The notes: generated by a model not told the origin, from the sequence alone. A stretch of DNA of 64,000 bases from Erysipelotrichaceae bacterium (GCA_017550145.1 JAFZQG010000006.1:1-64000), one strand, 5' to 3'. Positions 33,175-42,441 are shown, counted from the first letter of the stretch. A program made the numbers and translations.

Positions 33175-34866
33175 TTACTGGTCCATTGAAGAATAGTATT
33201 CCTCAAGTTTTGGCCTGGCTGCCAGATATACTTTCTTAAGCTTCTTATCAAACTGGGTTCCCATACCTTCCTGGATGATCTGATCGGCCTTCTCAAAAGA
33301 TATGCTTTCCTTGTATACTCTCTTGCTTACAAGCGCATCATAGACATCGGCGATCGCCATGATCCTGGCTTCTAAAGGTATCTTATTGCCTTTTAAGCCA
33401 TCCGGATAACCCGAACCGTCATATCTTTCGTGGTGGTAGTGCGCAACATTTTCCGCAATGACCTTGAACTCTTCGTCATCGGTTTCCTTAAGGATCTCGT
33501 GAACGATTCTGGCGCCTTCGGCCGCATGTTTTTTCATTTCCTCGTATTCTTCCGGTGTGAAACGACCAGGTTTACGCAAGATGTCATCATCGACCGCGAT
33601 CTTGCCCAAATCATGCATCGGCGCTGCCTTGATCAGTTTATGACAGAATTCGGGACTTAAGGAGAAAGTACCCTGATTATTGATCTCATCAACCAGGATC
33701 TTTACACCCTGGCTGGTCCTCTTGATATGACCGCCGGTAGAATTATCACGGCTTTCAACCATCGTCGCCATCGACATGATCAGGTTGTCATGCATCTGAG
33801 TGATATGTAAGGTCTTTTCTTCGACCTTTTCCTGAAGTTCATTGTTAAAGTTGTTCAACAGCTTAATATACTGCTGGTTCTTGGTATCATCGGTGATAAG
33901 TAACTGATAGCCTCTGGTATGCATGCCGTCAAACAGATAGTTCACATCGATCAGATAGCTCTTGCCGTCTCTTTCAAAATGGGTCTTATAGTCATCCTTG
34001 CCGATAATGCCCTTGACCCAATTTAACATCGTATTATTGACGAACTCATTCTTTTCGACCGAACGGTCAACAACGAGTTCATTGAGTTCCGGGAAGATCT
34101 TGCGGGCGGTCTCGTTACTGCCGAGATATCTGAATTTAAAGTCAAAGGATATAAAGCCCGTATCACCTGTTTCAACCAGTGAGTCGATGGCGATATCGTC
34201 GACATTATACAGACAGATATTGTGGGCAATGATCAGATAGTTGGCTAACGCAAAGACATAAGCCAAGGAGATATATTCAATATTCCAGTGCAGGATTCTG
34301 GTTCCATAGAAGGAAAACATCGATACCAGGACCGGCAGAAACAGTAAAAGGATCGTTTTTCTTGAGACCTGTTTTTTCCAGAAATAGGTATAGCCGATCG
34401 CTATAAGATCCAGAGTAAAATAAACGATATTCATAATGGTAAAAGCCTTATGCATTGGACCGTATACCTTATGGAAAACCACGACGTCATTGATCCTTTC
34501 GATCGTTACGCTCTTATAGAACAGTTCTGTTTTACCGATAGTCAGAGCTGATGAGAAAATAACTGTATTGATCAGAATTATCAGCGAGCGGAAAAACTTA
34601 TTAAGTTTTATTTCACACAGTGAAAAGATCGCCAGCGTAATAAACGGCAGAAGGTAGCATCCTCCGACAAAGGTGAACTTATCGATTGCCAGTGCTGCCT
34701 CTGCTGACTGGGCTCTGGATAAAAGATAATAGCTCAGATTGACGATCGGCACCATGACAAAAATGATCGTGATATGCGTATCAAAATGCCTGTGCCAGAT
34801 AAACATGTAGGCCAGCGCCAGCAGTAATGAAATGATAAATATTACCAGATAATAAGTCTCAACCAT
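33175..34866 (-). CDS. Membrane HD-GYP c-di-GMP phosphodiesterase
   Basis: The N-terminal 220 residues carry about seven helices of the sensor-kinase 7TM type. A PAS-like region (FISFDFKFRYLGSNETARKIF) follows, then a coiled coil and a complete HD-GYP domain: APMHDLGKIAVDD, HAAEGARIVHEI, HHERYDGSGYPDGL and ARIMAIADVYDAL. The enzyme should linearise cyclic di-GMP in response to a membrane signal. The ATG at 34866 was chosen because a TATAAT box (34874-34879) ends seven bases before it and covers the earlier ATG, implying a leaderless transcript. Confidence 0.88.
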   Translation of the reverse strand: MVETYYLVIFIISLLLALAYMFIWHRHFDTHITIIFVMVPIVNLSYYLLSRAQSAEAALAIDKFTFVGGCYLLPFITLAIFSLCEIKLNKFFRSLIILINTVIFSSALTIGKTELFYKSVTIERINDVVVFHKVYGPMHKAFTIMNIVYFTLDLIAIGYTYFWKKQVSRKTILLLFLPVLVSMFSFYGTRILHWNIEYISLAYVFALANYLIIAHNICLYNVDDIAIDSLVETGDTGFISFDFKFRYLGSNETARKIFPELNELVVDRSVEKNEFVNNTMLNWVKGIIGKDDYKTHFERDGKSYLIDVNYLFDGMHTRGYQLLITDDTKNQQYIKLLNNFNNELQEKVEEKTLHITQMHDNLIMSMATMVESRDNSTGGHIKRTSQGVKILVDEINNQGTFSLSPEFCHKLIKAAPMHDLGKIAVDDDILRKPGRFTPEEYEEMKKHAAEGARIVHEILKETDDEEFKVIAENVAHYHHERYDGSGYPDGLKGNKIPLEARIMAIADVYDALVSKRVYKESISFEKADQIIQEGMGTQFDKKLKKVYLAARPKLEEYYSSMDQ

Positions 34867-34873
34867 CTTTAAC

Positions 34874-34879
34874 ATTATA
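34874..34879 (-). promoter_or_regulatory. -10 box immediately before the HD-GYP start
   Basis: A perfect TATAAT on the minus strand lies directly after the terminator of the upstream unit and seven bases before the start codon. There is no Shine-Dalgarno sequence. The -35 box is not recognisable. Confidence 0.55.
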
Positions 34880-34885
34880 CTATAG

Positions 34886-34910
34886 AAAAAGGTATCTTAA
34901 GTGATACCTT
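34886..34910 (-). terminator. Terminator of the carboxypeptidase unit
   Basis: AAGGTATC and GATACCTT with a six-base loop, followed on the minus strand by a T-run. It begins at the stop codon of the M14 gene. Confidence 0.8.
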
Positions 34911-36598
34911 CATTCTTCGATATAAAGCGTTTTAGAGACTTTTCCGGCCTTTTCTGATATAGCGGAAATATTTACCGCATCACCCTTTTTGGCCTTAAAG
35001 ACATAGCTAAGTTTCTTTCTGGATAAGGCATTTTCAGCCGTGGTGATATTGCCATAGAAGTATACACCGGTTTTCGTTGCACTGTATCCGGAGAGTTCTT
35101 CGATCTTGGTCTCTTTTAATCCTTCTATCAGTTCGACATTATCGATGATTACTTTTACCGGTTTGGTAGCTTTGATGTTCTTGGCAGTCTGAGTCAAAGC
35201 GGTAGAGAGATAACCTCTGTTTCCGACAATGACACTCAGTTTATAGATGCCTTCGCCTATTTTCTCGATATTCGCTTCATCTATCGCCAGTTTAGGCATA
35301 GCTTTGATGAAACGGATATTGAATCGGCAGTCATTCTCCAATTCCTTCAGCAGCATCTTCTCCGGCGGGTTCTGATGGGTGAACTTATAGTTGAAACCGC
35401 CCAGTTCGACCTTGCCGAAATACGGATGATCATATTCCTTCCAGTCGCTGTAGTATTCCGGAGCATTTTCTTTGACCCATTTCATGGCGGCATTGAAGCG
35501 TTTGAGATCTTCTTTCAGATCATCTTTGCGCTTCTCGCCCCAGTTGATAGGTACACCGACCTTGGTTGCCAGATCCCAGAATTCCATCGTATAGGATGGA
35601 ATGCCTTGCGTTTCATACATCCAGTCATCCAGTGCTCCGGAATCATAGTTTTCCTGTGAACTTAAGAATGAATCAAAGATGTTCAAAGGCTTATAGGACA
35701 GTTCTTCTTCGCCCATTTCGGCGATGGCTTTTAAGATATCGATATCGCTTTTCGGAGCTTTATCGGAAGGCTTTGTGCCAGGCGGATAGAGAATTATACC
35801 ACCGCTGGTATGACCGATCGCCGCTCCGCCGATATTCGGATGAGCCAAGACAAAATCGGCGATAGCCTTGGTTTCGATATTGCTTAAAGGATATTTGCCA
35901 GCCCCTTCCTGTCTGCCTTCAGGGAACCAGCCATATGGGAAGTTACGGTTGAAATCGAGTCCCCATTCTTCCTTACGGGATTTGAGATTCTCGCTTCCCT
36001 CGTATTCTTCCATGATTCCTTCCGGATAGATATCATAGAACTCACCGTTCATATCGGAAGGATCACGCAGTTTCATGGTCGAAGGATCGTTTTCATCCTT
36101 CTTCCAGGCACCGTACGGTGTCTTGATCCTCATCATCCTGATGACGCCGTCATTATCAAGATCTTCTTCCTTGATCCCACCCTTTTCACTCATGTATTCC
36201 CTGTTAACGGAACGTAAAGTGTAAGGAGTATTCAGGTAGGTCTCGGCACCATCCGGTGTGACTCTTGGAATGACGTAGACTGTCATTTCATCAAGGATCT
36301 GTTTTATTTCCGGATCACGGTCATAATTGCTTAAAAGATAATCGATCGTATATAAGGCACACATTGAAGATGTGACTTCACCCGCATGGATATTGCCATC
36401 AAGATACCAGCCCGGTTTATCCAGCATATCTCCGGTCTTCTTGTTGGTGAGGATGACCGCATACTGATTACGTCCTTCTTCACTGACGCAGTTTACTTCC
36501 AGGTCCATGAGATCGGGATAGCTGTTTTTCAGTGTCGTAAGACATTCGCTTAATTCGTCATATTTAAAGTAATGATCATATGTAAAGCTGGTCTTCAT
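34910..36598 (-). CDS. M14 zinc carboxypeptidase
   Basis: The zinc site is in GNIHAGEVTSS (His71, Glu74), with the third ligand in IGHTSGG and the catalytic Glu in YTMEFWDLATKVG. It has no signal peptide despite 562 residues, so it is probably cytosolic. A beta-rich C-terminal domain of about 130 residues follows the peptidase. It stands nine bases after the amino-acid ABC transporter ATPase gene, so it may process peptides supplied by or linked to that transporter. Confidence 0.88.
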   Translation of the reverse strand: MKTSFTYDHYFKYDELSECLTTLKNSYPDLMDLEVNCVSEEGRNQYAVILTNKKTGDMLDKPGWYLDGNIHAGEVTSSMCALYTIDYLLSNYDRDPEIKQILDEMTVYVIPRVTPDGAETYLNTPYTLRSVNREYMSEKGGIKEEDLDNDGVIRMMRIKTPYGAWKKDENDPSTMKLRDPSDMNGEFYDIYPEGIMEEYEGSENLKSRKEEWGLDFNRNFPYGWFPEGRQEGAGKYPLSNIETKAIADFVLAHPNIGGAAIGHTSGGIILYPPGTKPSDKAPKSDIDILKAIAEMGEEELSYKPLNIFDSFLSSQENYDSGALDDWMYETQGIPSYTMEFWDLATKVGVPINWGEKRKDDLKEDLKRFNAAMKWVKENAPEYYSDWKEYDHPYFGKVELGGFNYKFTHQNPPEKMLLKELENDCRFNIRFIKAMPKLAIDEANIEKIGEGIYKLSVIVGNRGYLSTALTQTAKNIKATKPVKVIIDNVELIEGLKETKIEELSGYSATKTGVYFYGNITTAENALSRKKLSYVFKAKKGDAVNISAISEKAGKVSKTLYIEE

Positions 36599-36606
36599 CT
36601 TTCCTC

Positions 36607-37341
36607 CTAGAGTACCTGAGACAGGAATTCTCTGGTCCTTTCATTCTGCGGATTGTCAAAGAGTTCTTCCGGTGTTCCCTTTTCGATGATCATACCGTCA
36701 TCGATAAAAAGAACTCTGTCGGAGACTTCTTTAGCAAAGCCCATTTCATGAGTAACGATCACACAGGTCATGCCCGAATCAGCCAGTTTTCTGATGACTT
36801 CCAGAACGCCCTTGACCATTTCCGGGTCCAGAGCGGAAGTCGGTTCGTCAAACAGCATTACATCCGGTTCCATCGCCATGGCTCTGACGATGGCCAGACG
36901 CTGTTTCTGACCGCCGGATAATTTACGCGGATATTCATTGGCCTTATCAAGTAAACCGACCTGTTCGAGCAGTTTCAGGGCCATTTCCTTAGCTTCGGCT
37001 TCCGGCATCTTCTTTTCAAGCGTCGGAGCCAGAGTTATATTCTGCAAAACCGTCAGATGCGGGAAGACATTGAACTGCTGGAAGACCATGCCGATCTTCT
37101 GACGGTGCAGATCAATATTGGTACTTTTCGGATCGAGTTTTTCGCCTTCAAAATAGACTTCTCCACCCGTCGGTTCTTCTAACATATTGAGACATCTTAG
37201 GAAAGTCGATTTGCCGCCACCGGAAGGTCCGATGATACAGACGACTTCACCTTTATAAATCTTTTCGCTGATACCCTTCAGTACTTCCAGATCATTGAAG
37301 TTCTTTCTGAGGTCTTTCGTTTCAATCAACGGTGTTGTCAT
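36607..37341 (-). CDS. Polar amino-acid ABC transporter ATPase
   Basis: A GlnQ/ArtP-type ATPase: Walker [10 protein letters not shown], signature [15 protein letters not shown] and Walker [14 protein letters not shown], followed by [13 protein letters not shown]. It powers import with the adjacent permease and binding protein. The ATG at 37341 directly follows the permease stop; a GTG three codons upstream overlaps it. Confidence 0.95.
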   Translation of the reverse strand: MTTPLIETKDLRKNFNDLEVLKGISEKIYKGEVVCIIGPSGGGKSTFLRCLNMLEEPTGGEVYFEGEKLDPKSTNIDLHRQKIGMVFQQFNVFPHLTVLQNITLAPTLEKKMPEAEAKEMALKLLEQVGLLDKANEYPRKLSGGQKQRLAIVRAMAMEPDVMLFDEPTSALDPEMVKGVLEVIRKLADSGMTCVIVTHEMGFAKEVSDRVLFIDDGMIIEKGTPEELFDNPQNERTREFLSQVL

Positions 37342-37342
37342 A

Positions 37343-38008
37343 TCAGTCACTTACGCTAAACCTCTCTTCCAGTTTCTTAACCAGAGTCGTCAAAACCATC
37401 GTCAGTAAGAGATAGATTCCGGCAATGATGAATAACGGCTGCCAGGATAGGTACTTATTGGCGAGGATCGTTCTGGTGTACATCAGTTCATACAGCATGA
37501 AGGTTCCGGCCATCGATGTTTCCTTGATCATGGCGATGTATTCGTTAGCCAGAGCCGGCAGGATATTCTTGATAGCCTGCGGCAGGATGATCTTGGTCAT
37601 GGTATGTGAAGCACTCATGCCTAGGGAACGGGCTGCTTCACTCTGACCGGAATCGACCGAATTGATACCGCCTCTGATGATCTCCGAAACATATGCGCTG
37701 GAGTTCAAGATCAAGGCGATCAGGACAAAGACTTCCTTGTCGACGCTGTTTAAAATCGGTAAAACGATCGGTATAAAGAAGTAGGCAATATACATCTGGA
37801 CCAGCAACGGTGTTCCTCTCAAGATATTCGCATAGACTGAGGCGATCGAAGAGAGGATCTTGTTTTTGGACAGATGCATAAAGGCTACGAATGTTCCCAG
37901 TATACTTCCCAGTCCTACGGCAATAAAAGCATATCTGAGTGTTCCGAGTGTTCCCTTAAGAAACAGCGGCCAGTATTGGATAAAGACATCAAGTATACTT
38001 GGTCCCAT
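37343..38008 (-). CDS. Polar amino-acid ABC transporter permease
   Basis: Five membrane helices and the EAA loop [43 protein letters not shown] are typical of HisM/GlnP-type permeases of 220 residues. It forms the channel with the ATPase gene downstream. It follows the binding-protein gene by six bases in the T-box operon. Confidence 0.95.
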   Translation of the reverse strand: MGPSILDVFIQYWPLFLKGTLGTLRYAFIAVGLGSILGTFVAFMHLSKNKILSSIASVYANILRGTPLLVQMYIAYFFIPIVLPILNSVDKEVFVLIALILNSSAYVSEIIRGGINSVDSGQSEAARSLGMSASHTMTKIILPQAIKNILPALANEYIAMIKETSMAGTFMLYELMYTRTILANKYLSWQPLFIIAGIYLLLTMVLTTLVKKLEERFSVSD

Positions 38009-38014
38009 ATTTAA

Positions 38015-38977
38015 CTAGTTCTCCAGAGCAATGATCTGATCTTCAACATACATCTGCTGTAAGGAAGAAGCCTGCGCAACGATGTGCTTGCCTACGAAGT
38101 CGCTTAAGGAGTGATAGTTGTCAGCCTGGTCAGCCGGAACGATCAGTGTGTGGTAAGTGACGGAATCATCGCCGACATAACCGACTGATAATTCAAATGC
38201 TTCAGCTCTGTCTGCTTTCCAGCCAAAACCCGAGAATGCGATATCGACCTTGCCGGTATCAACAGCAGTCAGGACCGCATTGAAATCCATAGTTTCGATT
38301 TTTAAAGCGACACCCAGACAGTCGGCAACATATTTTGCCAGCATCATTTCGCAGCCATATACCGTACCATCTTCAGTAATAAATTCAGCAGCAGGGTAAT
38401 CCGGAGATGTAGCGATAGACATGACGCCCTTCTTTAAGATATTGGCCAAAACGCCAGTGGCATTGCTTAAGTCAAGATTAGGTTTTACAAGATCAGTTGT
38501 ATCCAGAAGATAGTTATAAGTATCATCAACAGCGATACCGTTATAGATAGGAGTATCTCCGACGATAGCTAAAGCATCTTCATCTTCCGTTCCTGACTGG
38601 ACCTTGGCAATAGCTGTCCAGAGAGTGTAGTAGTTATTTGCCGTGGCGGTGTTGATGCATTCATTGACGACGCTCATCAAAGTGGTTTCACCTTTCTTGG
38701 CTGCGGCAACATTGCCTTCATAATCACCGTAGATCGATAAGTCAAAGTTTACACCTGACATGGCAAACTGACCGTCAGACTGAGCGACATAGTTCTCGGC
38801 CGTTGTGCCATCCAGAGCTATCGCATCACATTTTCCGGTCGATAAAGTCAGGATCGCCTGATCAAGACTGGTGACCAGTTCAAGCTCGGTCTTTCCGGAT
38901 TCTTCTTTGTTGGAGGAACATGCACTAAGCATTGTTACCATTAATATTGCTAATAAAACAGTTAATAATTTTTTCAT
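38015..38977 (-). CDS. Amino-acid ABC transporter binding lipoprotein with permuted lobes
   Basis: A lipoprotein signal peptide ends at Cys20 (LSAC). Residues about 30-128 (TELELVTSLDQAILTLSTGK through NNYYTLWTAIAKVQ) match the second lobe and C-terminal helix of family 3 binding proteins. Residues about 177-320 (LKKGVMSIATSPDYPAAEF through VAQASSLQQMYVEDQ) match the usual N-terminal lobe. The halves are thus in reversed order, joined by a 50-residue linker, as in a circular permutation. The total length (320) is that of one binding protein plus a linker. It probably binds a polar amino acid outside the cell. Confidence 0.88.
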   Translation of the reverse strand: MKKLLTVLLAILMVTMLSACSSNKEESGKTELELVTSLDQAILTLSTGKCDAIALDGTTAENYVAQSDGQFAMSGVNFDLSIYGDYEGNVAAAKKGETTLMSVVNECINTATANNYYTLWTAIAKVQSGTEDEDALAIVGDTPIYNGIAVDDTYNYLLDTTDLVKPNLDLSNATGVLANILKKGVMSIATSPDYPAAEFITEDGTVYGCEMMLAKYVADCLGVALKIETMDFNAVLTAVDTGKVDIAFSGFGWKADRAEAFELSVGYVGDDSVTYHTLIVPADQADNYHSLSDFVGKHIVAQASSLQQMYVEDQIIALEN

Positions 38978-39001
38978 TTTTCTTTTTCCTTTCTTTTTTT
39001 T

Positions 39002-39055
39002 CTAATTATTCAAACTAAACCTCATATTCTTCTTACATCTTCGTCGGACTTTCAT
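39002..39055 (-). CDS. 17-residue basic leader-like peptide
   Basis: A short frame beginning MKVRRRCKKNM, with a perfect AAGGAGG eight bases before the ATG, lies between the T-box terminator and the binding-protein gene. The strong ribosome site suggests it is translated. Its clustered Arg and Lys codons are compatible with a leader peptide, but no second hairpin is obvious. It may simply promote translation of the next gene. Confidence 0.5.
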   Translation of the reverse strand: MKVRRRCKKNMRFSLNN

Positions 39056-39079
39056 TTTATGAACCTCCTTAACTCTTAA

Positions 39080-39309
39080 AATAAAAAATCGTCTCTGTTT
39101 CAGAGACGACATAATTATCGCGGTACCACACTGATTATCATATCCTGAAGATATGATCCCTCTCATCTTTAACGCCGATCAGCGTTACAGCCTATTTGAT
39201 TCAGCTGTAAATCTCCCGGATGCGCTTCTCTATCAGCGTTGCCGCCGGACTTTCACTCTGTTCCGGCTCGCTATTGGGCACTTCAAGATACTCTTCCATT
39301 CATAGAACT
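39080..39309 (-). ncRNA. T-box leader of the amino-acid transporter
   Basis: On the minus strand the conserved TGGTACCGCG (39119-39128) is followed by a terminator hairpin (TCGTCTCTG with CAGAGACGA, 39089-39109) and a T-run. Upstream are AGAGTA, AGCGAGCCGG and GTGAAAG-CCGG elements of Stem I. The RNA binds uncharged tRNA and then lets transcription proceed into the transporter genes. I could not fix the specifier codon with confidence; GCG, CGC and AGC are candidates in the GAAGCGCATCC segment. Confidence 0.92.
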
Positions 39310-39315
39310 AAAACT

Positions 39316-39344
39316 ATCTTATTGAAAATTTTACACAATGTCAA
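39316..39344 (-). promoter_or_regulatory. Sigma-A promoter of the T-box operon
   Basis: A perfect TTGACA (39339-39344) and TAAGAT (39316-39321) with a 17-base spacer stand right before the T-box. Confidence 0.88.
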
Positions 39345-39367
39345 GCATTTTTTTCATGAAAATATTT

Positions 39368-39691
39368 TCAACGATTATTTATAGAATCTTCGCTTTTAAA
39401 ACCTTCCGGGAATCTCTTCTGTAATTTTCCGATATTCATCTTCAGAATATCCTCAAGATCATAGCCCAGAATATAAGCTGTTTCCGCCAGATACCAGGCA
39501 ATATCTCCCAGCTCATTGGCCAGCTTTTCTTTATCCAGTTCATGACCCTGATGGAGATGTTTCTTGACGATATCGATGGCTTCTCCCGATTCACCGCATA
39601 AGCCCATGACACCATTTATTAATATTTCTTTATCATCCAGTTTCGGATTTAGTGTTTTTAAAGCCAGTTTCTGATACTCATTGATTTCCAT
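39368..39691 (-). CDS. MazG-like nucleotide pyrophosphohydrolase
   Basis: This 107-residue all-helical protein has the MazG-like metal motif MGLCGESGEAIDIVKK, paired with ANELGDIAWYLAETAYILGYDLEDIL. Small MazG-like enzymes hydrolyse non-canonical NTPs to NMP and pyrophosphate. Its start overlaps the stop of an 82-residue gene by one base. Confidence 0.88.
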   Translation of the reverse strand: MEINEYQKLALKTLNPKLDDKEILINGVMGLCGESGEAIDIVKKHLHQGHELDKEKLANELGDIAWYLAETAYILGYDLEDILKMNIGKLQKRFPEGFKSEDSINNR

Positions 39692-39939
39692 TATTTCGTT
39701 TCCTTTTTCTCAATGCATATAACTTCATTATCATTTACTTTCATCAGAAAGGATAAGCCGTTAAAAGCAGTAAACCTGAATGTATTCCCGTCTATGATGT
39801 TGACTAAGACACATGAGTCTTCATACCCTACTGTATCTTTCATATTCCATACTTCATCGATATAAAGATTATTCGTCTTAAACGGATCATTATCCCATTT
39901 TAGAATGTAGCTGTTTAGGTTATATTTCTTAATCATCAA
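39691..39939 (-). CDS. Hypothetical protein
   Basis: This 82-residue protein is not recognised. It appears beta-rich, with alternating hydrophobic residues (SCVLVNIIDGNTFRFTAFNGLSFLMKVNDNEVICIE), and has no signal or membrane segment. It overlaps the coiled-coil gene upstream by 11 bases and the MazG-like gene by one, so the three form one translational unit. Confidence 0.55.
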   Translation of the reverse strand: MMIKKYNLNSYILKWDNDPFKTNNLYIDEVWNMKDTVGYEDSCVLVNIIDGNTFRFTAFNGLSFLMKVNDNEVICIEKKETK

Positions 39940-40360
39940 GACCCAATCTGTTTCTTAAATCATCTCTGATATATTCGACATCTTCGATTATTCTTCTTAT
40001 TCTGCTTCTGGCATCATTGATCCTCTGCTGAACCATGACATCGGTTATAAAGTTATCAAAGAAATAATCCGCAAAAGAAAGAAAATCATCCATATTCAGA
40101 TTCATGTCGATCACATCATCGATATCATCAAGTTCATCCTGCAGTTTCTCCAGAGAGTCGGCTGCCGCTACCATCAGTTTTTTCGCATCAGCCATCTTCT
40201 TTCTTTTGACCATAGTCGAAACTATACCGCCGGCCAGGATATCAAAAACACCCCAGTTCTTGGCAGAGTCCAGACAGTCTTTCGCATCGTATAAGCAATC
40301 CAATGCTTCTTCAGCCGCATCCAGAGCTTCTTCCGCTTCATTTCTGAAATCTATGCTCAT
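39929..40360 (-). CDS. Helical protein of unknown function
   Basis: The 143 residues are strongly helical and acidic. The N-terminal part repeats Ala/Glu/Asp heptads (EEALDAAEEALDCLYDAKDCLDSAKN), followed by a short hydrophobic segment, GVFDILAGGIVSTMV, and a second helical half. The layout recalls small clostridial coiled-coil proteins that pack as dimers. AAGGAGG before the ATG gives good translation. It heads the unit with the MazG-like gene. Confidence 0.6.
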   Translation of the reverse strand: MSIDFRNEAEEALDAAEEALDCLYDAKDCLDSAKNWGVFDILAGGIVSTMVKRKKMADAKKLMVAAADSLEKLQDELDDIDDVIDMNLNMDDFLSFADYFFDNFITDVMVQQRINDARSRIRRIIEDVEYIRDDLRNRLGLDD

Positions 40361-40428
40361 AATCCAAACCTCCTTAAGAGATTACTCTTTTTTTACCTTT
40401 AGCTACTATTATATCCAAAAAAGATGTC

Positions 40429-41835
40429 TTATTTACCTGACATCTCTTTCTTAAGCAGTTCCTTGTTTTTGTACATATCTTCATCGGCCCGTTTGAAGAC
40501 CGCCTCCATGGTGTCGTTTTCCTTTTCACCATATACCGCAATACCCGCAGCAGCGGAATATCTCTTCCATGGTTCATCGGTTTCAGCCTCGCAGGCAGCC
40601 TTATATTCATCCGCCAGATCCAGCAAGAGCTGTTCCCTGTTATTGAAATCTTCACCTCTTAAAACAGTCAGGAATTCATCACCGCCGATCCTGTAGACCG
40701 GTGAATGCTTAAAGACCTGACAGATGATCTGGCAGGAACCGACAATAAACTCATTGCCGGCTTCATGGCCATAGGTATCATTGATACCTTTCAGATCATT
40801 CAAGTCGATCATGACCAGTGCAAAAGGTTTTCCTTCTTCGATATTCTTAGCCAGTTTTTCTTTTTCTTTATCCAGTGCCGTTGCGTTCTTGACGCCTGTA
40901 AGCTTATCGATATAAGCCAGTGATGTCATATTGCTGACTTCCTGTTTGGAATTCTTGACTTTCTCTTCAGCCGAAATAATCGCTTCAACGTTATTCTTCA
41001 TAACGATCGACATCTGATTGATCGTATTGGACAGTGACTGGATCTCGTTATCCGTATTGATCTCAGGCGCATGGAAAACCATTGATTCCGGATCGCTTTT
41101 ACCTCTGACGGTTTTAATATAAGCTCGGGCACTCTCTTCCAGCTTCTTGACCGGATTAACGATATTTCTGTTTAACCAGAGAATAATGAATAATGAGAAC
41201 ATCGAACCCAAGACAAGTGCCAGAACGACATTCATCATCGCATAACGTCTGATGGTATGTTTAATGACACTGGCTTCGATATCCGCACAGGCCAGACAGA
41301 TAAAATTGCCTTTGGAATCACGCATCGGCTTACAGGCCGTATAGCAGTCTCCCCATTCGGATATTTCTTCAAAGAAGGAAACACCATCATAATCAATACA
41401 GTTTTCATATTTCTTCAGTGTCTCGATCTCATAGGCATCCGATGTTTCATGTATTTCAAGATCTACCGCTCCTTCAGCTCTCTCCGCATCGGAAGTAGCC
41501 GAACAGGCGTTATGCATCAGACCGTTTTCGGAATCAGGAATGACCAGATACAGATAGAACAGATCCATGTCATCAACCATGTCATTGAGCATTGCCTGCA
41601 GACGGTCGTATTTCTCCGAATGAACACCGGTCTTTAGACATTCCATCAGATCATCGTTATCGGTCTGTGATTCAATGAAAGTCAGAACTTCGGTCAGTTT
41701 AGCATCATATCTTTCATATAAAGCCTTATGGATTGAATACTGGGCCTGAATAGAGAAAAGTATAACCATAGCAAAAATAAACAGGATGCATCCCGTAAGT
41801 ATTACTCTCTGTATAGGTCTTCTGTATTTCTCCAT
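40429..41835 (-). CDS. Membrane diguanylate cyclase (GGDEF)
   Basis: Two membrane helices (residues about 12-32 and 200-222) enclose a 165-residue extracellular sensor region. A helical linker then leads to a GGDEF domain: LAYIDKLTGVKNATAL, ALVMIDLNDLKGINDTYGHEAGN and YRIGGDEFLTVL. The intact GGDEF signature predicts synthesis of cyclic di-GMP. The RxxD inhibitory site before GGDEF is absent (FKHS instead), so product feedback is unlikely. An HD-GYP enzyme of opposite activity is encoded about 6 kb away. Confidence 0.9.
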   Translation of the reverse strand: MEKYRRPIQRVILTGCILFIFAMVILFSIQAQYSIHKALYERYDAKLTEVLTFIESQTDNDDLMECLKTGVHSEKYDRLQAMLNDMVDDMDLFYLYLVIPDSENGLMHNACSATSDAERAEGAVDLEIHETSDAYEIETLKKYENCIDYDGVSFFEEISEWGDCYTACKPMRDSKGNFICLACADIEASVIKHTIRRYAMMNVVLALVLGSMFSLFIILWLNRNIVNPVKKLEESARAYIKTVRGKSDPESMVFHAPEINTDNEIQSLSNTINQMSIVMKNNVEAIISAEEKVKNSKQEVSNMTSLAYIDKLTGVKNATALDKEKEKLAKNIEEGKPFALVMIDLNDLKGINDTYGHEAGNEFIVGSCQIICQVFKHSPVYRIGGDEFLTVLRGEDFNNREQLLLDLADEYKAACEAETDEPWKRYSAAAGIAVYGEKENDTMEAVFKRADEDMYKNKELLKKEMSGK

Positions 41836-41874
41836 AATTCTTTACCAGCAATATTTTATCACAACGCTTTTATA

Positions 41875-42441
41875 TCAGTTAACTTTCCCGAAACGATTTA
41901 AAGGCCAGAGCGTAAACAGAACTTTGCCGACGATCTGTTCTTCGGCGATACAGCCGATAGCCGTATTTCTTGAATCGATCGATGAAGATCTCAGATCACC
42001 CATCACAAATACTCTGTTTTCCGGAACCTGGTAAGGCAATACGATATTACATTCGCCGAAAGCCTTATCTTCAATATAAGGTTCCTCGATAAAGACGTTA
42101 TTCACAAAGACATTTCCCGTCTCATCGATATTAACCCAGTCGCCCTCATTGGCGATGACTCTTTTGACCAGTGTCTTATTATTGTAATAAAAAGCGATCA
42201 CGTCTCCGCTCTTGCATTTTGAACCTTTTCTGGTCAGCACATAGTTGCCCTCTTCCAGAGTCGGAGACATTGATGTTCCATAGATCCTGGTAATCGGGAA
42301 GAATAAAGTTATGATCAGAATAAGAAGTGCGATTACCGCTACCGGTATATAAACAAAAGGCAGGATATTCCTGCTGAATCTGCTTTTTGATTTTATCCTG
42401 TCTAATTCCGCCTTATAGTCTTCAGATGAATAGGAACTCAT
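41875..42441 (-). CDS. lepB: Signal peptidase I
   Basis: One N-terminal membrane helix, then the catalytic Ser57 in YGTSMSPTLEEG and Lys93 in LVKRVIANEGD, and the GDLRSSSIDSR box near the C-terminus. At 188 residues it is a standard Gram-positive type I signal peptidase that removes signal peptides on the outer face of the membrane. Its start overlaps the stop of the coiled-coil gene upstream by four bases. Confidence 0.93.
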   Translation of the reverse strand: MSSYSSEDYKAELDRIKSKSRFSRNILPFVYIPVAVIALLILIITLFFPITRIYGTSMSPTLEEGNYVLTRKGSKCKSGDVIAFYYNNKTLVKRVIANEGDWVNIDETGNVFVNNVFIEEPYIEDKAFGECNIVLPYQVPENRVFVMGDLRSSSIDSRNTAIGCIAEEQIVGKVLFTLWPLNRFGKVN

